This document shows positions 16,016 to 23,623 of a stretch of DNA of 64,000 nucleotides, piece by piece. This DNA is from SP5GCR1 sp965199685 (GTDB lineage: Bacteria > Pseudomonadota > Gammaproteobacteria > Poriferisulfidales > Oxydemutatoraceae). Location of the stretch: the NCBI GenBank assembly GCA_965199685.1, contig OZ241323.1, positions 2,604,001 through 2,668,000 on the forward strand. The letters are read 5' to 3'. The first letter of the stretch is position 1, and each line of letters opens with the position of its first letter. The notes beneath the pieces were generated by a model. The model did no database searches. It saw only the letters and a program-made list of their open reading frames with translations, and was not told the origin of the DNA. The translations under genes and the position numbers were made by a program.

Positions 16016-16749
16016 TCTTTGCGGTCAAAGCTCCGCAAGTTATGGCGCAACACGACTTCTATTTGAGCAGCTTTCAATGCGCTGCCTATTGTTTTCGCTT
16101 GCTCCAGCTCGCTGTAGGGACCTAGCCACACTCTATGGTATTGTTCGTCGTTGTAGGCAGCTTGAAAAATATGCACATCTTTATGGCCCAAATCAACAAT
16201 TTTGCGACGTTGTATTTGTGCTTGTAGCGCAGTTGTAAAAGTGCCAGCTTGCAAGATGTAGCGCGTCGGTGATTTGTCTTCATCGTCTTCACTTGTTTGC
16301 CCATCAACTTTGTCGTTTCCATCATCTCCGGGAAAATTCTCATCTGTGGTGTTGGGAATAAGTGGAAGATCAGGCTGGTCTTGAGGAGGGCTATCGGCGG
16401 TGGGAGTAGGCGGCAATTCAAACTCTTCTAGTTCTTTGTAGAATTGATAATCTATAGATTGATCCTTGGGTTGGCTTTTAGGTGCTTCGGTTGAAGGAGA
16501 AGTTTCCGAATGTGCTTTACCATCCGTTGGTTCAGGAGTAGCCGCCTCGCTGTGTTTGCTATCGCCGTCAATAGTTGAATGATAGTAGTTTAGGTATGTT
16601 ATGAACACCACGCTCGCAACGAGTAAGCCTGAAAAAAAGCCTATCCCGAAAGCAGTCGTTGTCTTCTTGGATGTACTCTCACTGCTTTTGCTTTTCTTCG
16701 TGGGTGGCTGCGTAGCAGGTGGTTTTTTCTTGTAGTCTTTTATTGCCAT
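16012..16749 (-). CDS. SPOR-domain membrane protein (FtsN-like)
   Basis: 245 residues. A short basic cytoplasmic N-terminus is followed by one transmembrane helix (FGIGFFSGLLVASVVFITYL, about 34-53), a long Pro/Glu/Ser-rich periplasmic linker (about 60-160) and a C-terminal SPOR domain (RYILQAGTFTTALQAQIQRR to VVLRHNL). SPOR domains bind denuded septal peptidoglycan, and this layout matches FtsN, an activator of cell division. The argS-ftsN order is a conserved gammaproteobacterial neighbourhood, which supports the call. It lies 12 bases after argS. Confidence 0.82.
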   Translation of the reverse strand: MAIKDYKKKPPATQPPTKKSKSSESTSKKTTTAFGIGFFSGLLVASVVFITYLNYYHSTIDGDSKHSEAATPEPTDGKAHSETSPSTEAPKSQPKDQSIDYQFYKELEEFELPPTPTADSPPQDQPDLPLIPNTTDENFPGDDGNDKVDGQTSEDDEDKSPTRYILQAGTFTTALQAQIQRRKIVDLGHKDVHIFQAAYNDEQYHRVWLGPYSELEQAKTIGSALKAAQIEVVLRHNLRSFDRKE

Positions 16750-16761
16750 CTGTATAAATGC

Positions 16762-18501
16762 TTACATACTTTCGGGTGCAGATGCTCCCAGCATAGTCAG
16801 TCCGTTGAATAGTATATGCTTTACCGCAGTAATCAATATTAATCGAGCGTTGCGCAGTTGTTCGTCGTCCACTAGAAAGCGGTAGTGATTGTAGTAGCTG
16901 TGGAAATCTGTTGCGAGTTCGCGCAAGTATTCCAATAATACTTGTGGTTCTTTGGCCTCGGCAGATGCCGACAATACTGAGGTGTAGCGTAACAGCGATT
17001 TCATCAGGATACGTTCCTCGGCTTCTTTTAAGCGGTCAAGTTCGGCGGCAACAACTGTGTGGTGATAGCCTTGTTGTTCCATCTGTCTGAACACGCTGCA
17101 AATTCTAGCATGCGCATATTGCAAGTAGTAAAGCGGGTTATCATTGCTTTGAGATTTGGCAAGTTCCACATCAAAGTCTATGTGTTGAGTATATTTGCGC
17201 ATCATGTAAAACAAGTGCATCGCATCGCTGCCGATTTGTTTTCTAATCGCAGACAGCGGAATGAATTGTCCGCTGCGGGTAGACATTGCGGTCTTTAGAC
17301 CGCTTTGGTAAAGGTTGACGAATTGCACCAATATGACATGCAGCTTGTCGGCATCCAATCCTAAGGCGACGATTGCAGCGCGCAACCTTGCCACATAACC
17401 GTGATGGTCGGCACCCCAGATATTAATAACAAGGTCGTAGCCTCTTTGATATTTATCTAAATGGTATGCGATATCGGCAGCGAAATAAGTGCTTTGTTTG
17501 TTGGAGCGCACCAAAACCCGATCTTTTTCATCGCCGAAATCAGTTGAACGAAACCAGCGCGCACCTTCTTTCTCGTACAGCGTGCCGTGTGCCTCCAGTT
17601 GGGCAATCGCTTTGTTTATGTGATCTTCGGCGCGCAACGAAGACTCAAAAAACCATCTGTCATAGACGATGCCGAATAGTTTCAGCTCTGCTTTTATAAC
17701 CTCCATCATCATGTTCAATGCCTCGGCATAGACGGTTGAATAGCGTGTGGTTCCGAGTTCTTGCTTCATACAGCTTACCAAATAATCCAAATGTTTCTCT
17801 TGCACTTCATCATCGGCATCATTCGGCATTGCGTATTGCCAGCTTGCAACACAAAATTGTTCACCTTGTTGGCGGTGGAGCTGGGCGGCGATATCCCAGA
17901 TGTAGTCACCGTGATAGGCTTTTGCCGGAAACTCCACCTTGACACCGCACAGTTCTAGATAGCGTAACCATACCGACAAGCCCAGCATTTCCATCTGTCG
18001 TCCGCAATCGTTCACATAATACTCACACTCAACGTGATAACCATTTGCTTTGAGTATGTTGGCAAGGGCAGCACCGAAAGCAGCACCGCGTCCGTGCCCA
18101 ATGTGCAGAGGACCAGTAGGATTCGCCGATACAAACTCCAGTAATGCACGACCTCGGCTACCAGCCGGCGCACATCCATATTGAGAACCTTGACGAACGA
18201 TTTCTAAAACTACCTCTGCATAGGCTGTTTCTTTCAAGTGGAAATTGATAAAACCGGGACCCGCAACTGCAACTTGTTCTATAAAATCCGACTCGGGTAA
18301 TTCGGCTATAATGCGATCGGCTAAATCACGCGCTGTCATCTTTGCCGACGACGCAAGTGTTAGTGCGATATTGCTGGAATAATCACCGTGGGCACTTTCT
18401 CGTGTTAGTTGCACCTCAGGTTCAATTACCACAGGCAAAACACCCGTCTTGTGCAGGATTGCTAGACTATCACTGATTGATTGTTTAATTTGAGCGTGCA
18501 T
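16762..18501 (-). CDS. argS: Arginyl-tRNA synthetase
   Basis: 579 residues, class Ia. It charges tRNA-Arg. The HIGH motif is PTGPLHIGHGRGAAFG (HIGH about 133-136), preceded by the N-terminal additional domain with SAHGDYSSNIAL. The KMSKS region is degenerate (LKTAMSTRSG), which is usual for ArgRS. The C-terminal anticodon-binding helices include NPLYYLQYAHARICSV and DFHSYYNHYRFLVDD. It heads the argS-SPOR-PiuC operon on the minus strand, and the MITE at 18559-18751 lies just upstream, so its promoter is in or next to repeat sequence. Confidence 0.96.
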   Translation of the reverse strand: MHAQIKQSISDSLAILHKTGVLPVVIEPEVQLTRESAHGDYSSNIALTLASSAKMTARDLADRIIAELPESDFIEQVAVAGPGFINFHLKETAYAEVVLEIVRQGSQYGCAPAGSRGRALLEFVSANPTGPLHIGHGRGAAFGAALANILKANGYHVECEYYVNDCGRQMEMLGLSVWLRYLELCGVKVEFPAKAYHGDYIWDIAAQLHRQQGEQFCVASWQYAMPNDADDEVQEKHLDYLVSCMKQELGTTRYSTVYAEALNMMMEVIKAELKLFGIVYDRWFFESSLRAEDHINKAIAQLEAHGTLYEKEGARWFRSTDFGDEKDRVLVRSNKQSTYFAADIAYHLDKYQRGYDLVINIWGADHHGYVARLRAAIVALGLDADKLHVILVQFVNLYQSGLKTAMSTRSGQFIPLSAIRKQIGSDAMHLFYMMRKYTQHIDFDVELAKSQSNDNPLYYLQYAHARICSVFRQMEQQGYHHTVVAAELDRLKEAEERILMKSLLRYTSVLSASAEAKEPQVLLEYLRELATDFHSYYNHYRFLVDDEQLRNARLILITAVKHILFNGLTMLGASAPESM

Positions 18502-18558
18502 TGAACGGACATTTTACCAGTTTCTGCAAAATGTTACGCCGATTGATTTTGATATATA

Positions 18559-18751
18559 GGGCTGTTGAAAAAGTGATATTCCCCTCCTTTGGAGGGGTGG
18601 CAGGCGCAGCCTGACGAGGTGGTTTTTTACGTACCCACTATTTAGGACAAGCCTTAGCTTGTCCGACCTACATACCCATGTTATGGTTCTGCACAGCTTT
18701 ACGCCGTTTGTGCTACTGCAACAAACGGCGGTTCTATTTTTCAACAGTCCC
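18559..18751. mobile_element. MITE-like element, copy 4, between priA and argS
   Basis: Ends GGGCTGTTGAAAAAGTG and CTATTTTTCAACAGTCCC span about 193 bp. The interior has the CCCCTCC/GGAGGGG and CAGGC/GCCTG stems, one copy of the GGACAAGC-CTTA-GCTTGTCC palindrome (about 18652-18671) and a GTTTGT/ACAAAC hairpin cassette (18682-18735). The right end lies only three bases from the priA stop codon (18755-18757). It separates priA from argS and may carry the argS promoter. Confidence 0.7.
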
Positions 18752-18754
18752 ACG

Positions 18755-20944
18755 TTAATCTATTTCCAGCGGATCGACATCAAAATGCCATCGCATATCT
18801 TTTTGCACGGGCAGAGCCTTTACCTTTTTTGTGAGCTTGGCTACATAGCGATTTAGTACGCTGGCATTTGATGCTTCAAACAGCATACATGCGTGGTGAT
18901 ATCCGGCTCTTTTCTCCATCATTGCCGGTATTGGTGGATAAACATGTACTTGCACGCCCTGCGCCAACTGTTTTGCGTGTCGTTCAACACGATGCAGAAA
19001 CTCGATGCTCAAGTTCGGCTGTTGCGCTTTCACACGAAGCAATGTTAAATGACAATATGGTGGTAATCCCACTTGTTGCCGTTCATGTAACAGGTTTGCC
19101 GATAATGCCGAATAGCCTTTGCGTAATAAAGTACGCAATAAAGGGTGGTCGGGATGGTGAGTTTGCAAAACCACATCGCCGACCACATCGCCTCTCCCTG
19201 AGCGACCGCCGACCTGCGTAATCAGTTGTGCCAATCGTTCGGTACTGCGGAAATCGGGCGAAAATAATCCCTGATCCATATCAACGACGCAGGTCAATGT
19301 AATTCCCGGCAGATGGTGTCCTTTGGTTAATATCTGAGTACCAACGATGATATCCACCTGTTTTGCATGAATTTGTTCAAGCCGTTGCGCGAGTGCATCT
19401 TTACGACGGACGACATCAGTATCTATCCTAACGGTGCGCGCATCTGGGAAAAGTGTCTGTATCTTTTCCTCTATTTGCTGAGTGCCGACTCCGATAGGTT
19501 CCAACCTATCCGATTGACATTTAGGGCATTGTTGTGGCACCGCAAACCGTGCATCGCAATGATGACAAACCAGTTTGTTGATGTGCTTATGATAGACAAG
19601 GTAGGCATCACAATGGGTACAGGTTAACGCCTCGCCGCATTGACGGCACATTATAAGCGGTGCAAATCCTCTGCGATTGATAAACAGTAAAACCTGTTCT
19701 TGCTTTTTTATGCGGGCATCAATCATGCGAATGAGTGGTTCGGATAAGCCACCGTCCAGCCATTTCCCGCGCACATCAATGATGTGGAAGTTTGGCATCA
19801 CCGCATTGCCGGCACGCCGCATAAGCCGTTGGTGTTTATAACGATTATCAAGTGCATTGTGTAAAGTCTCAAGCGCAGGGGTCGCACTGCCCAACAATAT
19901 CGGCACCCCTTCGAGTTGTGCGCGTTTAACCGACATATCACGCGCATGATAGCGCAACGATTCCATTTGTTTATAGGAGCTATCGTGCTCCTCGTCAACA
20001 ACGATTAAACCCAGCTGTTTGAACGGCAAAAACGATGCCGAGCGCGTGCCGATGACGATTCGCACCGTGCCGTCCAATGCAAAGCTCCAGATACGCAGAC
20101 GCTCGCTATCGCTCAGTCCGGAGTGAAAAACCTGCACTGATTGACCGAAGCGTTCTCTAAATCGCGCTACCGTTTGTATCGTCAATGCAATCTCTGGAAC
20201 CAAAACAAGCACCTGCTTTTTTTGTTTGAGGACAAACTCGCATAGTTCCAGATAGACTTCTGTTTTCCCACTGCCAGTGACCCCCTCTAGCAAGGTACAC
20301 GAAAAATTATCAAATTCAGCAAGCATCGCTTTCACCACTTTTTGTTGGTCGGCATTGAGTTTGTGACGCGGTGCCGAGCATGGTGCAGTCATATGTTTTT
20401 TTATTTTCACTTGTTGCCGCTCAACCCAACCTTTCTGTTCCAGACTTTTAAGCGGGGTGCGCCAGTTCTTAAACTCTATATCGAGTAATGTTTTGTCGGC
20501 ACCCTCCAGTTTTCCTAGCCATTCAAGCAATGCACGCTGTTTGAATGCGCGCTTAGGAAGCTCAGAGTCTTGCACCCGACCCCGACAAACTCGCCAAACC
20601 TCTATCGTGTCGGGCGGCAAAGATTTATCCAAACGAAGCAAACGTGGCAAAGCGACTTTTAGCACACCGCCGAGTGGATAATGGTAATACCATGACACCC
20701 ATCTCAGCAACGACAACAAGCTGTCGGGAATCACGGCTTTTTTGTCTACCACCCGAATAATCGGCTTTAGCTTTTTGACCGGCACTTCGGTATCCTGCTC
20801 TTCGGATATCACGATGCCGATACAATCCTTGCCTCGTAGAGAGATTTTTACTCGCATCCCCGGCTGCACCTTTTGCCCATTGGGCAGATAGTCCAAGCAA
20901 TCGGGCATCAAGGAAGGTATTGCAATTCGCAGTACAGAAGTCAT
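18755..20944 (-). CDS. priA: Primosomal protein N' (replication restart helicase)
   Basis: 729 residues, matching the E. coli protein (732). It rebuilds replication forks outside oriC. In order: an N-terminal 3'-DNA-binding domain; Walker A LEGVTGSGKTEVYLEL; Walker B VDEEHDSSYKQ; eight zinc-binding cysteines (CRQCGEALTCTHC and CHHCDARF with CPKC); helicase motifs V/VI including TQILTKGHHLPG and GRSGRGDVVG. The stop codon lies almost at the edge of a MITE, with the C-terminus (HFDVDPLEID) intact. Confidence 0.96.
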   Translation of the reverse strand: MTSVLRIAIPSLMPDCLDYLPNGQKVQPGMRVKISLRGKDCIGIVISEEQDTEVPVKKLKPIIRVVDKKAVIPDSLLSLLRWVSWYYHYPLGGVLKVALPRLLRLDKSLPPDTIEVWRVCRGRVQDSELPKRAFKQRALLEWLGKLEGADKTLLDIEFKNWRTPLKSLEQKGWVERQQVKIKKHMTAPCSAPRHKLNADQQKVVKAMLAEFDNFSCTLLEGVTGSGKTEVYLELCEFVLKQKKQVLVLVPEIALTIQTVARFRERFGQSVQVFHSGLSDSERLRIWSFALDGTVRIVIGTRSASFLPFKQLGLIVVDEEHDSSYKQMESLRYHARDMSVKRAQLEGVPILLGSATPALETLHNALDNRYKHQRLMRRAGNAVMPNFHIIDVRGKWLDGGLSEPLIRMIDARIKKQEQVLLFINRRGFAPLIMCRQCGEALTCTHCDAYLVYHKHINKLVCHHCDARFAVPQQCPKCQSDRLEPIGVGTQQIEEKIQTLFPDARTVRIDTDVVRRKDALAQRLEQIHAKQVDIIVGTQILTKGHHLPGITLTCVVDMDQGLFSPDFRSTERLAQLITQVGGRSGRGDVVGDVVLQTHHPDHPLLRTLLRKGYSALSANLLHERQQVGLPPYCHLTLLRVKAQQPNLSIEFLHRVERHAKQLAQGVQVHVYPPIPAMMEKRAGYHHACMLFEASNASVLNRYVAKLTKKVKALPVQKDMRWHFDVDPLEID

Positions 20945-21046
20945 AACATCGGATTATATAAAAGGGGTATTGTATCGCTATATGATAATCAATAATGATG
21001 TATCATAGGACATCAATAGTACTCGTTAGCTAAACCTTAAATAATC

Positions 21047-21403
21047 GTGGACTCCGTCAAGATATTGAACATAACCATAGGGGAAGACAATTATCCCATC
21101 CAAGTTCCCCATTATATGTTAGAGGAAGGCGAAAGTTTTTTTGCCAAAGTGGACTCCGATATGGATCGCGGTTGGCAAATGAGCCGCCGATGGGTGGAAA
21201 ATCCTGATACCGTTCAGCGGTGCCAAATTCTTGCCGACCGAATGCTCACCGCTATACAAACAAAAAATAATCCAATGGTCGGATTAGCGGCGGCGTATAT
21301 ACTCAGTCGTCTGCCCGGAGTAGAACATATAGACATGGACACCACCGGCGACATCACTCTAACCCGCTTTGAGGTCAACGGTAAATCTATCCCCGACAAT
21401 TAA
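21047..21403 (+). CDS. Conserved small protein of unknown function
   Basis: 118 residues from a GTG start; no in-frame ATG comes before the conserved-looking N-terminus. Soluble, with a beta strand (VKILNITIGEDNYPIQVP), a helix region carrying aromatic residues (RGWQMSRRWVENP), a long helix with CQILADRMLTAI and GLAAAYILSRLP, and a final strand pair (DITLTRFEVNG). I do not recognise a named family, but the composition matches chromosomal housekeeping genes rather than the mobile ones. It is divergent from priA (102-bp gap) and followed by the methyltransferase after 68 bases that include a decayed MITE arm, so they are not obviously one unit. Confidence 0.6.
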   Translation: MDSVKILNITIGEDNYPIQVPHYMLEEGESFFAKVDSDMDRGWQMSRRWVENPDTVQRCQILADRMLTAIQTKNNPMVGLAAAYILSRLPGVEHIDMDTTGDITLTRFEVNGKSIPDN

Positions 21404-21471
21404 CCGTATCGTAGACTATTCCCCTCTCAAAAAGGGAGGATAGCCTGCCCTACAGGTGATATAATCCGACT

Positions 21472-22263
21472 ATGCAAATAGAGAATTTCCACACTGACCC
21501 TAAACAATCCACAGCCGAAAAAAGACAACAGATAATATTACCCGACCAAGTGGTTTTAGGAGACTGCATGGAATTGCTAAAGTATGTAGAAGACGATTCT
21601 ATAGATCTAATAGCAACAGACCCACCCTATGAAATCGGCTATTCCAATTACGCATGGGATGCAAAAAACAAATTGAATTGGGATTACTTAGCAAAAGAAT
21701 TTAAGCGAATTATCAAACCCAACGGTAGTTTAGCTATATTCCAGGGTTGGTCTAATGTTTCCAAAACTATTGACCATCTCTCTAGGTATTTTTATCTAAA
21801 AAATTGGATTATTTATGACCGAGTCAAAGGTCGCGGAACAAAAACAGACCTCGTTTCTACTAGAGAAGATATATTATGGTTTATCAATGACCAAGATAAC
21901 TATACCTATAACAAAATATCGTCAAACATAAAAAAGAAGACTGGCGGAACCATCGGAAGAAAGAACGGCAACGAATACAGAGCGATGTCTAATGTATGGA
22001 CAGATATTTCCCCCATTGTGCCGTGGAGTAGAGAAAGAGTTAATCATCCAACACAGAAGTCTCTGCAACTGATGGACAGGATATTAGGTATATTTAGTAA
22101 CGAAGGCAATGTGGTGTTGGATTGTTTTGCCGGAAGCGGTAGCACAATAATATCCGCAATAAACAGCAATAGAAAATATATAGGTTTCGAGAACAATGCA
22201 GAGTATTTTCAAACCATGATAAATAGAATAAAGGAAGTTAAAAAAAATTATAAATTATTTTAG
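21472..22263 (+). CDS. DNA methyltransferase, beta class (N6-adenine or N4-cytosine)
   Basis: 263 residues. The catalytic motif IV is ATDPPYEIGY (about 48-57), the AdoMet-binding motif I is DCFAGSGSTIISAI (about 217-230), and HPTQKSLQLMDRI (about 190) lies between them; this order defines the beta class. DPPY indicates amino methylation, not C5-cytosine. No restriction endonuclease is seen nearby, so it is an orphan enzyme, either regulatory or phage-derived. Its sequence is clearly A/T-richer than priA and topA, consistent with transfer. A TATAAT is only about 8 bases before the ATG, so a leaderless transcript is possible if that box is used. Recognition site unknown. Confidence 0.87.
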   Translation: MQIENFHTDPKQSTAEKRQQIILPDQVVLGDCMELLKYVEDDSIDLIATDPPYEIGYSNYAWDAKNKLNWDYLAKEFKRIIKPNGSLAIFQGWSNVSKTIDHLSRYFYLKNWIIYDRVKGRGTKTDLVSTREDILWFINDQDNYTYNKISSNIKKKTGGTIGRKNGNEYRAMSNVWTDISPIVPWSRERVNHPTQKSLQLMDRILGIFSNEGNVVLDCFAGSGSTIISAINSNRKYIGFENNAEYFQTMINRIKEVKKNYKLF

Positions 22264-22306
22264 ATATCTAAAAGCATTCTAATCGTGAGTCAAGCATATC
22301 AATCGG

Positions 22307-23317
22307 CTAAATGTTCTCGTATAGTTCCTCAAAAATTACTTTTATCGGGGCGCGTCTTTTGATTCTGACTTGCGTTGCGGTTGTTAGCAGTCGCAGTTCC
22401 CCTTCGTCGTTACGCACGGCAACCAGATAGCGAAACGGATACATGCCGCCTGCCACAAAGCGTAAATCAATCCATTTGACACCTTCGCCATCTTCTTCAT
22501 AACGATAAAAACCTTTGGAAAAACGAATCAGTTTAGCTAAATCGGAACCTGGTGTGGCAAATGCTTTAAGTTTTTCTCGTTCCGAGTAGGCGACGGTTTG
22601 GTTGAACACTATAGGCTTGTTCGGACTCAATATGGAATACCAAGCGTTCAGGTTTGCATCCTCAGTGATCACCACAGCCCTCCAAAGCAGAACATTAAAG
22701 GGCGAATTCAAGGTTTCTATTTGTTGATAATCAATCTCCTGTCGATCTAGCGCGGCTTCAAAGCGGTGGTTCGCGTAAGTCTTAAACACCATAGCCATCA
22801 CTATATATAAAGAGGTCAGTGTGGCTATTGAGATTAAAACATGGCGACGATGCATCACAGGGGTTTTCGATAGAACAAAGTATGCGAGCCCGCCAATCAA
22901 CGGGAAGGTATAAAAAGGGTCTATGATGAATAAGCTCGCCAACGCATAAGGATAACGGCTTAACGGATAAAAGATTTGTGTGCCGTAAACCGTCAGCAAG
23001 TCCAGGATGATATGCGTTGTAAAACACCAAAAGAACAGCCAAAACCATTGTTGGGCAGATAATGCGGTTCGTGGTGCGAGCCGAACGAAAAGTCTAGAAA
23101 ACAAATAAGCAGCAAAAGGAACGAGGATGAACGAGTGCGTGACACCTCTGTGGGAAACCAGCCTGCCTACATCGTTGGTAAAAAAGCTGTGGATTATATC
23201 TAAGTCGGGAAGTGTGCCGGCTAACGTTCCCCAAAGCAATACTTTTTTAGAAGTACGCTTGCCGGCACTAACGCCGGCAACTGTGGCACCTAGTGCCGCT
23301 TGTGTGAGTGAGTCCAT
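22307..23317 (-). CDS. YdjM-like integral membrane metal-dependent hydrolase family
   Basis: 336 residues. The N-terminus (MDSLTQAALGATVAGVSAG), the GTLAGTLPDLDII segment and SHRGVTHSFILVP contain the family-typical Asp and His residues proposed to bind metal (D-x-D and HRGxTHS). About five transmembrane helices follow, and the last 110 residues are a soluble domain. Related proteins are called YdjM or DUF457; E. coli YdjM is LexA-regulated, but no SOS box is seen here. Biochemical function is unproven. It is convergent with the methyltransferase and divergent from topA. Confidence 0.8.
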   Translation of the reverse strand: MDSLTQAALGATVAGVSAGKRTSKKVLLWGTLAGTLPDLDIIHSFFTNDVGRLVSHRGVTHSFILVPFAAYLFSRLFVRLAPRTALSAQQWFWLFFWCFTTHIILDLLTVYGTQIFYPLSRYPYALASLFIIDPFYTFPLIGGLAYFVLSKTPVMHRRHVLISIATLTSLYIVMAMVFKTYANHRFEAALDRQEIDYQQIETLNSPFNVLLWRAVVITEDANLNAWYSILSPNKPIVFNQTVAYSEREKLKAFATPGSDLAKLIRFSKGFYRYEEDGEGVKWIDLRFVAGGMYPFRYLVAVRNDEGELRLLTTATQVRIKRRAPIKVIFEELYENI

Positions 23318-23623
23318 TAAAAAAAGCTGTGGTTTATATTAAGCGATATAAATAATATCTCTATAGTCAGTCTTAGTGATTACATGAATATTCCATTTCA
23401 GATTTACTGATATTTGCCTGATGTATTGCTCTCAAATAATACTCTATAGAAACTTAAATACAAATGATAGAAATTTTTTCAGCCTAGAGCTACCAATGTC
23501 AAACAGGAAACAGATCTAAAATCCTTAATATTTTTCATAAAATAACTTTATACTTTGTTATAGTTTATACTATAATCCCTCTCGCAAGATATTCCGAACA
23601 ACTACAATCTTATATGAATAGCT
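23318..23623 (+). promoter_or_regulatory. Divergent intergenic region with candidate topA promoter
   Basis: 306 bases without a gene and without recognisable MITE sequence, unusual for gaps of this size in the window. It becomes very A/T-rich toward topA. A perfect TATAAT lies at 23571-23576, about 48 bases before the topA ATG, inside a run of imperfect TTATAC/TTATAG/TATAC motifs that would melt readily; topA promoters are known to respond to supercoiling. No consensus -35 is visible. The rest of the gap shows nothing I can name. Confidence 0.4.

Noticed and set aside
18682..18740. Hairpin cassette with T-rich end as the terminator of priA
   Set aside because: The T-run follows the stem on the plus strand while priA and argS are on the minus strand; the orientation is wrong.
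21047..22263. Toxin-antitoxin or complete restriction-modification system
   Set aside because: The small gene at 21047 shows no toxin, antitoxin or nuclease motif and is separated from the methyltransferase by a decayed repeat.
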